From Nocardioides sambongensis (GTDB taxonomy: Bacteria > Actinomycetota > Actinomycetes > Propionibacteriales > Nocardioidaceae): 64,000 bases of DNA. Positions 44,048 through 53,632 of this stretch are shown here, in pieces. The notes below the pieces were generated by a model. It was not told the DNA's origin. It made no database searches and was given only the letters and a program-made list of their open reading frames with translations. Each line of letters starts with the position of its first letter. The first letter of the stretch is position 1. The position numbers and the translations under genes are program-made. The stretch covers positions 4,230,501 through 4,294,500 of the forward strand of contig NZ_CP041091.1 of NCBI RefSeq assembly GCF_006494815.1, given 5' to 3'.

Positions 44048-44456
44048 CTGGCGCAGCGTCCTGCGGGAGAAGGGCTATCGCCTCACTCCCCAGCGCGAGC
44101 TGATCCTCGGCGCCGTCGAGGAGCTCGGTCACGCCACCCCGGACGAGGTGCTGGCCCACGTGCAGCAGCGCGCCTCGACGGTGAACGCCTCCACCGTCTA
44201 CCGGACGCTGGAGGTGCTCGAGGAGCTCGGGCTGATCCGCCATGCCCATCTGTCCGACCGGGCGCCGACGTATCACTCGGTGACCGACCATGAGCATTTC
44301 CACCTGGTCTGCCGGCGGTGTCGCAAGATCACCTCGGTCGACGTCGATTCCGCCACGCCGTTTGTGGAATCCCTGACCGCCTCCCATGCGTTCATCCCTG
44401 ATATGGGGCACCTGACGGTGTTCGGAACATGCGTGGAGTGTGAGGAGAAGCAGTGA
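44040..44456 (+). CDS. Fur-family regulator, Nur-like
   Basis: 138 residues from GTG 44040, overlapping the upstream stop by 8 nt. The winged helix is KGYRLTPQRELILGAVEEL with NASTVYRTLEVLEELGLI. The metal region has HEHFHLVCRRCRKI and FGTCVECEEK. The sequence is closer to Streptomyces Nur (nickel sensor of sodF and nickel uptake) than to Fur or Zur, but metal choice cannot be proved here. It forms an operon with the nitrobindin-like gene before it and YgfZ after it (GTGA overlap). Confidence 0.82.
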   Translation: MPDWRSVLREKGYRLTPQRELILGAVEELGHATPDEVLAHVQQRASTVNASTVYRTLEVLEELGLIRHAHLSDRAPTYHSVTDHEHFHLVCRRCRKITSVDVDSATPFVESLTASHAFIPDMGHLTVFGTCVECEEKQ

Positions 44457-45422
44457 CCCAGCCCAGCCCCTCCTGAACCTGCCCGGAGCGGTCGCCGGTG
44501 ACGGCATCGACGCCGGTGTCGCCGCCCACTACGGCTCGCTGTACGGCGAACAGCGGGCGCTCGCCGTGGGGAGGGCTTCGTCGACCTCAGCCACCGCGAC
44601 GTCTTCCGGGTGGCGGGACCGGACCGGTTGAGCTGGCTGCACTCGCTGACCACCCAGTTCTTCGAGGGCCTCGAGCCCGGCCGCTGGGTCAACGCGCTGG
44701 TGCTGAGCCCGCAGGGCCACATCGAGCACGCCTTCGCCGGCGTCGACGACGGCGAGGCCTTCACCGCGCACACCGAGCCGGGCCGCGCGGCAGCGCTGGT
44801 GGAGTTCCTCGAGCGGATGAAGTTCATGACCCGGGTCGAGATCACCGTCGCCGACGACGTCGCCGTGGCCTGGCGCCCGACCGGCGAGCGGGAGGCCGGC
44901 AAGTACGACCTGGTCCCGCGCGACCAGCTGGAGACGTACGCCGACGCGGCCGGCCCTGCCGCCGGCCTGTGGGCCTTCGAGGCGCTGCGCATCGAGCGCG
45001 GCGAGCCCCGGTTCGGTCTGGACACCGACGAGCGCACCATCCCCAACGAGGTCGGCTGGCTCCAGGACGAGACGCCCTGGGCGGCGGTGCACATGGACAA
45101 GGGCTGCTACCGCGGCCAGGAGACGGTCGCCCGGGTGCACAACCTGGGCCGCCCGCCCCGGCGGCTCACCCTGATCCACCTGGACGGCTCGGAGAACCGC
45201 CTGCCGAGCGTCGGCACCGCGATCACGGTCCCGGACGGACCGCCGCGCCCGGTCGGCGCGATCGGCACCACGGCCCGGCACCACGAGCTCGGCCCGATCG
45301 GTCTGGCGCTGCTGAAGCGGAACGTGTCGACCGACGCGGCGCTCGACATCGATGGCCTGCCGGCCGCCCAGGAGGTGCTGGTCGACCCCGAGGTCGGGCT
45401 GCACTTCCGTCCTCGCCGCTGA
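44453..45422 (+). pseudogene. ygfZ: YgfZ/GcvT-like folate-binding protein, two frameshifts
   Basis: Adding one C at the CCCC near 44474 and one G at the GGGG near 44572 gives 323 residues. The product has the YgfZ motif KGCYRGQETVARVHN, with the conserved Cys used in iron-sulfur repair. The tetrahydrofolate-binding fold begins FVDLSHRDVFRVAGPDRLSWLHSL. YgfZ helps maintain certain Fe-S enzymes. It overlaps the Nur-like stop. Both breaks are in short homopolymers and the downstream 270 residues are intact, so error is likelier than decay. 11-nt repeats begin in its stop codon. Confidence 0.83.
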
Positions 45423-45453
45423 CTGGCCGCTGACTGGCCGCTGACTGGCCGCT
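45421..45453 (+). repeat. Three perfect 11-nt repeats after the ygfZ stop
   Basis: GACTGGCCGCT occurs at 45421-45431, 45432-45442 and 45443-45453. The first unit supplies the last two bases of the stop codon TGA. TGA recurs every 11 nt, so stops fall in all three frames. Confidence 0.93.
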
Positions 45454-45621
45454 GACCGCCGGCGGATGTCGGACGGCCGGGTGAACTCTTCGTGTGACCT
45501 GCGTCAAAATGTGGGATTGATGCGGCTTCTGTCGACAGCGTGTGCCAAGATCTTCTCGATTGCTCGGGGACACGACACTCGTCTCCGCTGAACATGCATC
45601 ACCAACATTGGGGGACTCTTC

Positions 45622-46020
45622 GTGAAGAAGATCATCGTCGGCCTGCTCGCGGCCGCGCTCATGGCTCTCGGCCTCGTCGGTGTCACCGGCGGCACGGCGA
45701 CTGCCTGCGCGGACAATTACACCGGCTGCGTCAACGTCAAGAACCCGAAGATCCAGGACAAGAAGCGCAAGAAGGGCGCCCAGGTCAAGATCAAGGCGGA
45801 CTTCGCGCCCAAGTCCGGCGACGCGGACGTCTACGGCGCGGTCACTCTGACCTGCACCAACGGCAAGGCGACCAAGTCCAAGACCAAGGGCTACGCCGGC
45901 AAGACCAACATCACCCTCTTCAACTTCAACAAGAAGGGTGTCTGGAACTGCAAGCTCTCGTTCTACGGCGCGAACGCCCAGGACAAGGCCCGGACCTTCA
46001 AGGTCCGCGTGCGCAAGTGA
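45622..46020 (+). CDS. Small secreted Lys-rich protein
   Basis: 132 residues from GTG 45622, behind GGGGGACTCTTC. The signal peptide KKIIVGLLAAALMALGLVG ends around GTATA. The mature 105 residues are basic, rich in Lys (PKIQDKKRKKGAQVKIKADF) with four Cys (ACADN, GCVN, LTCTN, WNCKLS) that could form two disulfides, and look like an Ig-like beta-sandwich. No named family is recognised. Codon use is more A-rich for Lys than in neighbours. It has its own promoter region and a strong terminator. Confidence 0.7.
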   Translation: MKKIIVGLLAAALMALGLVGVTGGTATACADNYTGCVNVKNPKIQDKKRKKGAQVKIKADFAPKSGDADVYGAVTLTCTNGKATKSKTKGYAGKTNITLFNFNKKGVWNCKLSFYGANAQDKARTFKVRVRK

Positions 46021-46056
46021 GTCACGCCGTCGGATGACGGCTGCTTGATCATCAGG

Positions 46057-46092
46057 CTGAGGGCTTCGAGGCACTGGTCTCGAAGCCCTCAG
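46057..46092 (+). terminator. Hairpin after the small secreted protein
   Basis: CTGAGGGCTTCGAG (46057-46070) pairs perfectly with CTCGAAGCCCTCAG (46079-46092) around GCACTGGT. It separates the secreted-protein gene from the DUF4012 gene, whose start is 23 nt later. Confidence 0.82.
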
Positions 46093-46114
46093 TCATGTGC
46101 GGAGAGGTGCCGTG

Positions 46115-47866
46115 ATGGGGAAGGCCCGACCTGTGCGCTATGCGCTGGCCGGCGTGGGGGCGCTGCTGCTCGTGCTCGTGGTGTGGCTCGGATGGACCGC
46201 GTGGCAGGTCAACAAGGACCTGTCGCGGGCGGTCGACAGCGCGACGGCGCTGCAGGACGCCGTCAGCGCGGCTGACGAGGCGCAGATCGACGATGCGACC
46301 GCGGCGATGCAGGAAGCGGCCGCTTCGGCGCACGACCGGACGTCCGGACCTGCCTGGCAGATGCTGACAGTGCTGCCCTGGTTCGGCGATGATGCCGAGG
46401 GCGTCGAGGTCGCCGCGTCCGTCCTCGACGACCTCTCCCATGACGGGGTGACCCCGCTGGCCGACGTCGCCGACCGACTCGACGAGATGCTTCCCCGCGA
46501 CGGTCGGGTCGACCTCACGCTGGTGGCCGAGCTCTCCGGCCCCATCGGCCAGGCGCAGCAGGCCTTCGCCGACGCGGACCACCGCCTCGGCGAGCAGGAC
46601 AGCTCCGGTTACGTCGGTCGGTTGAGGAGCCAGTACGACGACTTCGCCGAGCAGGTCGCCGCCGCCGACCGGGCGATGTCCGCGGCCGACGCGACGGTGA
46701 GCCTGCTGCCGTCGATGTTGGGCGGTGAGCGCGAGCGCAACTACCTGATCGCGTTCGAGAACAACGCCGAGATCCGCAGCGCCGGTGGACTCGTCGGCGC
46801 AGCAGCCCAGGTCCGGGCCGACGCCGGCAAGGTCGAGCTGGTCCGTCACGTCAGCGGAGGCTCCATCCAGTACCGCGTCGACTCCCCGGTCCCGATCACG
46901 AAGGCGGAGCGCCAGCTCTACGACAACACCCTCGGGGACTACTTCGTGAACTCCTCGATGACCCCGGACATCCCGCGCGCCGCCGAGCTGGCCGCCGCGC
47001 ACTGGGAGACCGCGTTCCCGCAGCAACAGATCGACGGGGTCGTCTTCGTCGACACCGTGGCACTCTCCTACCTGCTCGACGCGGCCGGACCGATCACCGT
47101 CGACGGCGTGCAGCTGACCGGGGAGAACCTGGTCGACGAGCTGCTGCACAACACCTACCTGCGCCTTGAGGGCGACGGCGCCGCGCAGGACCAGTTCTTC
47201 GCCGACGTCGCCGCGGCCACCTTCGAGCGCTTCACCACCGACCTGAGCGACGGCTCGGGGGTCGTCGAGGCGCTCGCCACGTCGGTCGGCGAGGGCCGGG
47301 TGCGGCTGCACTCCTTCGACCAGACCGAGCAGGCGGAGATCGCGGGCACCGAGATCGCGGGCGAGGTGCTGAGCGGAGACACGTCGGACGAGCCGAAGAT
47401 CGCGATCACGATCGACGACACCACGGGCTCGAAGATGTCCTACTACCTGCGCTACGACGTCGACGTGAACGCGACGTACTGCTCGTCCGGTGGGCAGGGC
47501 TACAGCGCCAAGGTGCGGCTGAAGTCCGTCGCGCCGAAGGACGCCAGCGACCTGCCCGCCGACGTCACCGGTGGCGGCAACTACGGCACGCCGCCGGGTG
47601 ACCAGACCCTGACCGTGCGGTTCTTCGGTCCCGCGGGCGGCTCACTCGGCGACTTCGAGCTGAACTCGCAGGTCGCCGACCTGGTGCGGGTGGACGCCGA
47701 CGGCCGCCCGGCCGGCAAGACCTACATCACGCTGAGCCCGGGCGAGGTCATCGACCTCGCGTGGACCATGAAGAGCGGCGAGGGGCAGGTGGGCGACGCC
47801 GAGATGTCGGTGACGCCGACGATCGAACCGACAGACACGGTCAAGACCGTCCGGAGCGCTTGCTGA
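46115..47866 (+). CDS. DUF4012 exported protein
   Basis: 583 residues. One membrane helix (YALAGVGALLLVLVVWLGW) at 8-28 anchors a large extracytoplasmic domain. A helical part (to about 210) is followed by the DUF4012 core with LPSMLGGERERNYLIAFENN and EIRSAGGLVGAA. DUF4012 proteins resemble LytR-Psr-type and are often encoded in polysaccharide loci. Here it precedes a Wzz/BY-kinase gene by 46 nt, suggesting a role in export or wall attachment of a polysaccharide. ATG 46115 has GGAGAGG upstream. Confidence 0.85.
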   Translation: MGKARPVRYALAGVGALLLVLVVWLGWTAWQVNKDLSRAVDSATALQDAVSAADEAQIDDATAAMQEAAASAHDRTSGPAWQMLTVLPWFGDDAEGVEVAASVLDDLSHDGVTPLADVADRLDEMLPRDGRVDLTLVAELSGPIGQAQQAFADADHRLGEQDSSGYVGRLRSQYDDFAEQVAAADRAMSAADATVSLLPSMLGGERERNYLIAFENNAEIRSAGGLVGAAAQVRADAGKVELVRHVSGGSIQYRVDSPVPITKAERQLYDNTLGDYFVNSSMTPDIPRAAELAAAHWETAFPQQQIDGVVFVDTVALSYLLDAAGPITVDGVQLTGENLVDELLHNTYLRLEGDGAAQDQFFADVAAATFERFTTDLSDGSGVVEALATSVGEGRVRLHSFDQTEQAEIAGTEIAGEVLSGDTSDEPKIAITIDDTTGSKMSYYLRYDVDVNATYCSSGGQGYSAKVRLKSVAPKDASDLPADVTGGGNYGTPPGDQTLTVRFFGPAGGSLGDFELNSQVADLVRVDADGRPAGKTYITLSPGEVIDLAWTMKSGEGQVGDAEMSVTPTIEPTDTVKTVRSAC

Positions 47867-47912
47867 TGCGAACCTGTGAGAAGGGTCCCGTCGCGGGACC
47901 GAGGAGAAATTG

Positions 47913-49331
47913 ATGGAACTGCGTGACTACCTCCGGATCCTGCGCCGTCGCTGGGTCTCGATCCTCGCTGTCACGGTCCTGGTGACCGCCATGGCCGGGA
48001 TCTTCACCGCACTGCAGACGCCGCAGTATGCCTCGAATGCCCGGTTGTTCATCTCGACCGCGGACACCGACGAGAGCCTGCTGCTGCAGGGCAGCCAGTT
48101 CTCTGCGCAGCGGGTGAAGTCCTACGCGGATCTGATCAACAGCCGGGAGCTGGCGAACCGGGTGAAGGAGGATCTCGAGCTCGACACCGACGCGTCCGCG
48201 CTGGCCGGCAAGGTGCAGGCAGAGGTCGCCGTCGACACGGTGAACCTGAGTCTCACGGTGACCGACACGGACCCCTACGAGGCGCAGCGGATCGCCCAGG
48301 CGTACGCCGAGAGCCTGGTCGACCTGGTCCGCGAGTTGGAGACCCCGTCCGGCAACTCCGGCACTCCGGTCAAGGCGACGATCGTCGATGCCGCGTCGTT
48401 CTCCGACACCCCGGTCTCGCCCAACCCGACGCGCAACATCGCCCTGGGCCTGGTGCTCGGGCTGCTGCTCGGCTTCGGCATCGCCGTCCTGCGCGAGCTG
48501 CTCGACACCCGGATCCGCAATGCCGAGGACCTCACCGCGATGACGGAGGCGCCGGTGCTCGGCGCGATCGTCAACGACACCGCGGCCACCAAGACCCCGC
48601 TGATCACCCAGCTCCCGGCGCAGTCGCCGCGAGCGGAGTCGTTCCGCGTGCTGCGCACCAATCTGCAGTTCGTCGACGTGGACAGCCCGAGCAAGGTCTT
48701 CGTCGTCACCTCCGCGGTCCCCGCGGAGGGCAAGACCAGCACGGCGGTGAACCTCGCGATCAGCGTCGCCCAGGGCGGCGCCCGCACCATGCTCCTGGAG
48801 TGCGACCTGCGTCGTCCGCGCGCCGCGGGCAGACTCCAGATCGACGAGGCCGTCGGTGTCACCAGCGTGCTGGTCGGCAAGGTCAGCGTGGCCGACGCGA
48901 CCCAGCGCATCGACGACATCGGCCTCGACGTCATCGCCTCGGGCCCGCTCCCGCCCAACCCGGCCGAACTGCTCCAAACCAACGCGATGGCCGACCTGCT
49001 GACCGACCTGCGTGCCCGCTACGACGTCGTGGTCATCGATGCGCCGCCGTTGCTCCCGGTCACGGACGCCGCGCTCCTGGCGTCCAAGGCCGATGGCGCG
49101 ATGCTGGTGGTCTGCCACGGCAAGGCAACCCGCGACCAGGTGAGCGGCGCTGTGGAGCGTCTCGAGCAGGTGGATGCCCACCTGGTCGGTGTGGTGATGA
49201 ACCGCGTCCCGGCCAAGTCGGGTGGCTATGGCTACGGGTACGGCTACGGGTACGGCTACAGCCCGGACCTGGAGCCGGGGTCGGTCCGGACCCCGGCGAA
49301 GAAGCGTCGGCGCAGCCGACGCGACGACTGA
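47913..49331 (+). CDS. Wzz chain-length domain fused to BY-kinase
   Basis: 472 residues. The N-terminal Wzz part has helices at WVSILAVTVLVTAMAGIFTAL and NIALGLVLGLLLGFGIAVL with an extracellular domain between. The cytoplasmic BY-kinase has Walker A TSAVPAEGKTSTAVNL, Walker A' MLLECDLRRPR (Glu where Asp is usual) and Walker B VVVIDAPPLLPVTDA. The C-terminus holds a tyrosine cluster, GGYGYGYGYGYGYS, the expected autophosphorylation tail. Such proteins control polymer length and export of exopolysaccharide. The likely opposing phosphatase could be the LMW-PTP domain at 60.3-60.9 kb. Confidence 0.92.
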   Translation: MELRDYLRILRRRWVSILAVTVLVTAMAGIFTALQTPQYASNARLFISTADTDESLLLQGSQFSAQRVKSYADLINSRELANRVKEDLELDTDASALAGKVQAEVAVDTVNLSLTVTDTDPYEAQRIAQAYAESLVDLVRELETPSGNSGTPVKATIVDAASFSDTPVSPNPTRNIALGLVLGLLLGFGIAVLRELLDTRIRNAEDLTAMTEAPVLGAIVNDTAATKTPLITQLPAQSPRAESFRVLRTNLQFVDVDSPSKVFVVTSAVPAEGKTSTAVNLAISVAQGGARTMLLECDLRRPRAAGRLQIDEAVGVTSVLVGKVSVADATQRIDDIGLDVIASGPLPPNPAELLQTNAMADLLTDLRARYDVVVIDAPPLLPVTDAALLASKADGAMLVVCHGKATRDQVSGAVERLEQVDAHLVGVVMNRVPAKSGGYGYGYGYGYGYSPDLEPGSVRTPAKKRRRSRRDD

Positions 49332-49369
49332 CCGCGCCGACGGCGCAACCGTGAGAATGGGGGATCACT

Positions 49370-51195
49370 GTGTGTGGAATCGTCGGGTACGTCGGGCCTG
49401 AGGCCCCGGCACCCTTCCTGATCGAAGGCCTGGCGCGGCTCGAGCACCGCGGCTATGACTCGGCCGGTGTGGCTGTGCTCGGCCGCGACGGCCTCGAGGT
49501 CGCGAAGGCCGCCGGCCGCGTCCGGGCACTGACTGAGCATGCACCACCGGCCACCAGCGGCCTGGGCATCGGACACACCCGCTGGGCTACGCATGGTCCG
49601 GCGACCGACGCGAACGCGCACCCGCACGTCGACGAGGCGGGCCGGGTCGCGGTCGTGCACAACGGCATCCTGGACAACGCGGCGTCGCTGCGTGCCGAAC
49701 TGAGCGCCGACGGCGTGGTGCTGACCTCCGACACCGACACCGAGGTGCTGGCGCACCTGGTGGCCCGCTCGACGGCGGAGACGTTCGAGGGCAAGGTGGC
49801 CGAGGCCCTCGCCGCGGTGGAGGGCACCTACGGGGTTGCGTTCGTGCACGCGGACCACCCGGACCAACTGGTCGTGGCCCGCAACGGCAGCCCGCTGATC
49901 CTCGGTGTCGGGGACGGCGAGATGCACGTCGCCTCCGACCTCGCCGCCCTGGTGCGCTACACGAGCAAGGTCGTGCACCTGCAGGACGGGGACATGGCCA
50001 CGGTCACCGCGGGCGGTTTCTCGACGTACCAGGTCGGGGTCGGCGGGCTCACCTCGACCGTGCGTGCGCCCGAGAGCGTCGACATCGACCCGGACGCCTA
50101 CGACGCCGGCGACCACGAGTCGTTCATGCACAAGGAGATGAACGAGCAGCCCGAGCGCACCCTCGCGGTGCTCCGCGGCCGGATCGACGAGCGCGCCGCC
50201 ACCGCCCACTTGGGTGGTCTCAACCTCTCGCCCCGCGAGCTCCGTGGGTTCCGCCGCGTGAAGATCCTGGGTTGCGGGTCGGCGTACTACGTGGGCCAGA
50301 TGGGGGCCGCGGTGATCGAGGAGGTCGCCCGGATCCCCGCCGACGCCGAGGCCGCCTCGGAGTTCCGCTACCGCAACCCGGTGATCGAGCCGGACACGCT
50401 GTACGTCGCGGTCAGCCAGTCGGGGGAGACCGTCGACACGCTGCTCGCGGTGCAGGAGATCCAGCGCAAGGGCGGGCGGGTGATCGGAGTGGTCAACGTG
50501 GTCGGCTCGGCGATCGCACGGGAGGTCGACGGCGGGATCTACCTGCACGCCGGACCCGAGGTGGCGGTGGCCTCGACCAAGGCACTGACCAACATGTTCT
50601 TCGCGTTCTCGCTGCTCGCAGTCCGCCTCGGACGGGTGCGCGACCTCTCGCCGGCCGAGGGGCGCAGGCTCCTCGCCGGTCTGGAGGCGCTGCCCGGTCA
50701 GATCGCCCAGATCCTCGCCACCGAGCCGCAGCTCGCGCTGATCGCGCAGCGTCTGGCGGAGTCGGCGAGCGTCTTCTTCATCGGCCGGGTCCGCTGCTTC
50801 CCGGTGGCCCGCGAGGGGCGCAGAAGTTCAAGGAGATCAGCTATCGACATGCCGAGGCCTACCAGGCGTCCGAGCTCAAGCACGGGCCGCTGGCGCTGGT
50901 CTCGAAGGAGATGCCGACGGTCGCGATCGTCCCGGACGACGAGCTGGTGGACCGCAACATCGCGGCCCTGCACGAGATCAAGGCTCGGGGCGGTCCGCTG
51001 GTCGTCGTCACCCACGACAGCGTCGATCTCCGTGGGATCGACTGCGAGCGCATCGATGTGCCGGTGAACGAGCGCGAGCTGGACCCGATCCTGCTCACCA
51101 TCCCGCTGCAGGTCCTCTCTTACCACGCGGCGCTGTCCTTGGGGCACGACATCGACAAGCCGCGCAACCTGGCGAAGTCCGTCACCGTGGAGTGA
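49370..51195 (+). pseudogene. glmS: Glucosamine-fructose-6-phosphate aminotransferase, one frameshift
   Basis: Restoring one G in the GGGG at about 50815-50818 gives a 608-residue GlmS. It begins with GTG-Cys (CGIVGYVG), exposing the catalytic Cys after Met removal, and has HRGYDSAGVA and GHTRWATHG in the glutaminase domain. Two SIS domains hold GCGSAYYVG and SQSGETVDTL. The end is the family's PRNLAKSVTVE. It makes glucosamine-6-phosphate for wall and exopolysaccharide. It directly follows the BY-kinase gene. An essential enzyme with one homopolymer break is almost surely a sequence error. Confidence 0.9.
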
Positions 51196-51219
51196 CGCCG
51201 GCGCGCCTCTGGGATGACG

Positions 51220-51257
51220 AAGGGCCGGTGACCTCCCGCGGGAGGTCACCGGCCCTT
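51220..51257. terminator. Convergent terminator after glmS and cysN
   Basis: AAGGGCCGGTGACCTCCC (51220-51237) pairs perfectly with the complementary arm 51240-51257 around GC. It lies between the glmS stop and the cysN stop (51276). Confidence 0.88.
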
Positions 51258-51275
51258 GTCGTGGACCGAGACTGA

Positions 51276-52568
51276 TCAGCCGTTGATCATGCCCGCGGCG
51301 ACGGTCACGCCGGTCGCCTCGTCGATCAGGATGAACGAGCCGGTGGTGCGGTTCTTGGAGTACGGGTCGCACAGCAGCGGCACGGTGGTGCGCAGCTGGA
51401 CGCGGCCGATCTCGTTGAGACCGAGCTCCTTGGTGTCCTGGTCGCGGTGCAGCGTGTTGACGTCCAGGCGGTACTGGATGTCCTTGACCAGGGCACGACC
51501 GGTCCGGGTGGTGTGCTTGATGGCCAGCTTCTGACGCGGCTTGAGGGTGCCCGGCGCCATCCAGCAGATCATCGCGTCGATGTCCTGGCTGGGGGTCGGC
51601 GCGTTCTTCACCCGGGCGATCATGTCGCCACGGGAGACGTCCACGTCGTCCTCGAGCCGGACAGTGACCGACATCGGCGGGTAGGCCTCGTCGACCTCGG
51701 AGTCGAAGAGGTCGATGCCGGCGATCTTGCTGGTCATCCCCGAGGGCAGCACGACGACCTCGTCGCCGGGCTTGAGCACGCCACCGGCCACCTGGCCCGC
51801 GTAGCCGCGGTAGTCGTGGTGCTCGTCGGACTTCGGGCGCACGACGTACTGCACGGGGAAGCGGACGTCGACCAGGTCGCGATCGGAAGCAACGTGGACG
51901 TGCTCGAGGTGGTGCATCAGGGTCGGGCCGGAGTACCAGTCCATGTTGGTGGACCGCTCGACCACGTTGTCGCCGGCGAGCGCGGAGATCGGGATGACCT
52001 CCAGGTCCGGGATGGCGAGCTTGGTGGCGAACTGCGTGAACTCGTCGTGGATCCGCTCGTAGACCTCCTGGGAGTAGTCCACGAGGTCCATCTTGTTGAT
52101 GCAGAGCACCAGGTGCGGGACGCGGAGCAGGGAGAGGAGCACCGCGTGGCGCCGGGACTGCTCGGTGAGGCCGTTGCGGGCGTCGACGAGCACCAGGCCG
52201 AGGTCGGCGGTGGAGGCGCCGGTGACCATGTTGCGGGTGTACTGCACGTGCCCGGGGGTGTCGGCGATGATGAACTTGCGGTTGGGCGTCGCGAAGTAGC
52301 GGTAGGCCACGTCGATGGTGATGCCCTGCTCGCGCTCGGACCGCAGTCCGTCGGTGAGCAGCGAGAGGTCGACGTAGTCGTGGCCCTTGGCGCTCGAGGT
52401 GGCCTCGACCGACTCGAGCTGGTCGGCGAAGATCGACTTCGAGTCGAAGAGCAGGCGACCGATGAGGGTCGACTTGCCGTCGTCCACGGAGCCCGCGGTG
52501 GCGAACCGCAGCAGGTCCATCCCGGTGGTGACGTCGGCGGCGCCGGCGGTGGTGGTGTCGGTGCTCAT
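51276..52568 (-). CDS. cysN: Sulfate adenylyltransferase, GTPase subunit
   Basis: 430 residues of the CysN/NodQ GTPase family. The G1 loop is AGSVDDGKSTLIGRLL, G2 and G3 read QGITIDVAYRYF and ADTPGH, and G4 is NKMDLV. EF-Tu-like beta-barrel domains follow. There is no C-terminal APS kinase domain, unlike many CysNC proteins; APS kinase is provided at 60.3-62.1 kb. GTP hydrolysis drives APS formation by CysD. ATG 52568 overlaps the cysD stop as ATGA. Confidence 0.95.
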   Translation of the reverse strand: MSTDTTTAGAADVTTGMDLLRFATAGSVDDGKSTLIGRLLFDSKSIFADQLESVEATSSAKGHDYVDLSLLTDGLRSEREQGITIDVAYRYFATPNRKFIIADTPGHVQYTRNMVTGASTADLGLVLVDARNGLTEQSRRHAVLLSLLRVPHLVLCINKMDLVDYSQEVYERIHDEFTQFATKLAIPDLEVIPISALAGDNVVERSTNMDWYSGPTLMHHLEHVHVASDRDLVDVRFPVQYVVRPKSDEHHDYRGYAGQVAGGVLKPGDEVVVLPSGMTSKIAGIDLFDSEVDEAYPPMSVTVRLEDDVDVSRGDMIARVKNAPTPSQDIDAMICWMAPGTLKPRQKLAIKHTTRTGRALVKDIQYRLDVNTLHRDQDTKELGLNEIGRVQLRTTVPLLCDPYSKNRTTGSFILIDEATGVTVAAGMING

Positions 52569-53482
52569 CAGAAGTAGCCCTCCTTCTTGCGGTCCTCCAT
52601 GGCGGCCTCGGAGAACCGGTCGTCACCGCGGGTGGCGCCGCGCTCGGTGAGCCGAGCGGCCGCGACCTCCTCGATGATCTCGGGGATGTTGGACGCGGTC
52701 GACTCCACGCACCCGGTGAGGGTGATGTCGCCGCAGGTGCGGAAGCGGACGGTGCGCTCGGCGGCGACCTCGCCCTCGCGGAGCGGGTTGAGCGGCGTCT
52801 CGGTCATCAGCATGCCGTCGCGCTCGAAGACGCGGCGCTGGTGGGAGAAGTAGATGCTGGGGATCTCGATGCCCTCGCGGCCGATGTAGTCCCAGATGTC
52901 CAGCTCGGTCCAGTTGGAGATCGGGAAGATCCGCATGTGCTCGCCCTCGTGCAGGCGGCCGTTGTAGAGGCTCCAGAGCTCGGGGCGCTGCATCTTCGGG
53001 TCCCACTGGCCGAACTCGTCGCGGTGGGAGTAGACGCGCTCCTTGGCGCGGGCCTTCTCCTCGTCGCGGCGGCCGCCACCGAAGGCGGCGGTGAAGCCGT
53101 TCTCCTCGATCGCGTTCAGCAGGGTGCCGATCTGCAGGCGGTTGCGGCTGGTCTTGCCGTCGTCGACGACCACGCCGTTGGCGATCGCGTCGTCGATGCT
53201 GGCGACCACGAGCTTGACGCCCAGCCGGTTGACCCAGCGGTCGCGGGTCTCCAGCACCTCGGGGAAGTCCAGGCCGGTGTCGACCTGCAGCACCGGGAAG
53301 GGGATCTTCGCCGGGTAGAACGCCTTCTCCGCGAGGCGGAGCATCACGATGGAGTCCTTGCCGCCGGAGAACATCAGCACGGGCTTCTCGAACTCGGCCG
53401 CGACCTCGCGGAAGATGTGGATCGACTCCGCCTCGAGCTGGTCGAGCTGGCTCAAGCGGTAGTCACTGTGGGTCTTGGTCAT
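52568..53482 (-). CDS. cysD: Sulfate adenylyltransferase, catalytic subunit
   Basis: A 304-residue CysD of the PP-loop ATP pyrophosphatase family. The PP-loop is LMFSGGKDSIVMLRLA, and GGRRDEEKARAKER and FPISNWTELDIWDYI are typical. It transfers AMP from ATP to sulfate to form APS with CysN. ATG 53482 is chosen; the longer in-frame reading upstream is not family-like. It is divergent from a DUF4143 gene, with a 6-bp inverted repeat in the shared control region. Confidence 0.95.
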   Translation of the reverse strand: MTKTHSDYRLSQLDQLEAESIHIFREVAAEFEKPVLMFSGGKDSIVMLRLAEKAFYPAKIPFPVLQVDTGLDFPEVLETRDRWVNRLGVKLVVASIDDAIANGVVVDDGKTSRNRLQIGTLLNAIEENGFTAAFGGGRRDEEKARAKERVYSHRDEFGQWDPKMQRPELWSLYNGRLHEGEHMRIFPISNWTELDIWDYIGREGIEIPSIYFSHQRRVFERDGMLMTETPLNPLREGEVAAERTVRFRTCGDITLTGCVESTASNIPEIIEEVAAARLTERGATRGDDRFSEAAMEDRKKEGYF

Positions 53483-53584
53483 GGCGGGGTTGGCGCCATC
53501 CTTCCTGGACAGGGGATGAACCGCGTTCAGATTCGGGGCCATCGTGGCATGAGTTTCCGAGCACCGTGACATTGTCGGACCTCG

Positions 53585-53600
53585 CGTAGACAAATCTACG
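53585..53600. promoter_or_regulatory. Inverted repeat upstream of cysDN
   Basis: CGTAGA (53585-53590) and TCTACG (53595-53600) flank CAAA. The site is 103 nt before cysD and 33 nt before the divergent DUF4143 gene. It lies in an AT-richer stretch and may be an operator; the regulator is not known. Confidence 0.45.
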
Positions 53601-53632
53601 AGTTTGGCTCGCGGTGTGAGAGGCTCCGGCGC

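Noticed and set aside
49222..49260. Tandem DNA repeat at the end of the BY-kinase gene
   Set aside because: It encodes the Gly-Tyr tail expected for BY-kinases, so it is coding and needs no separate explanation.
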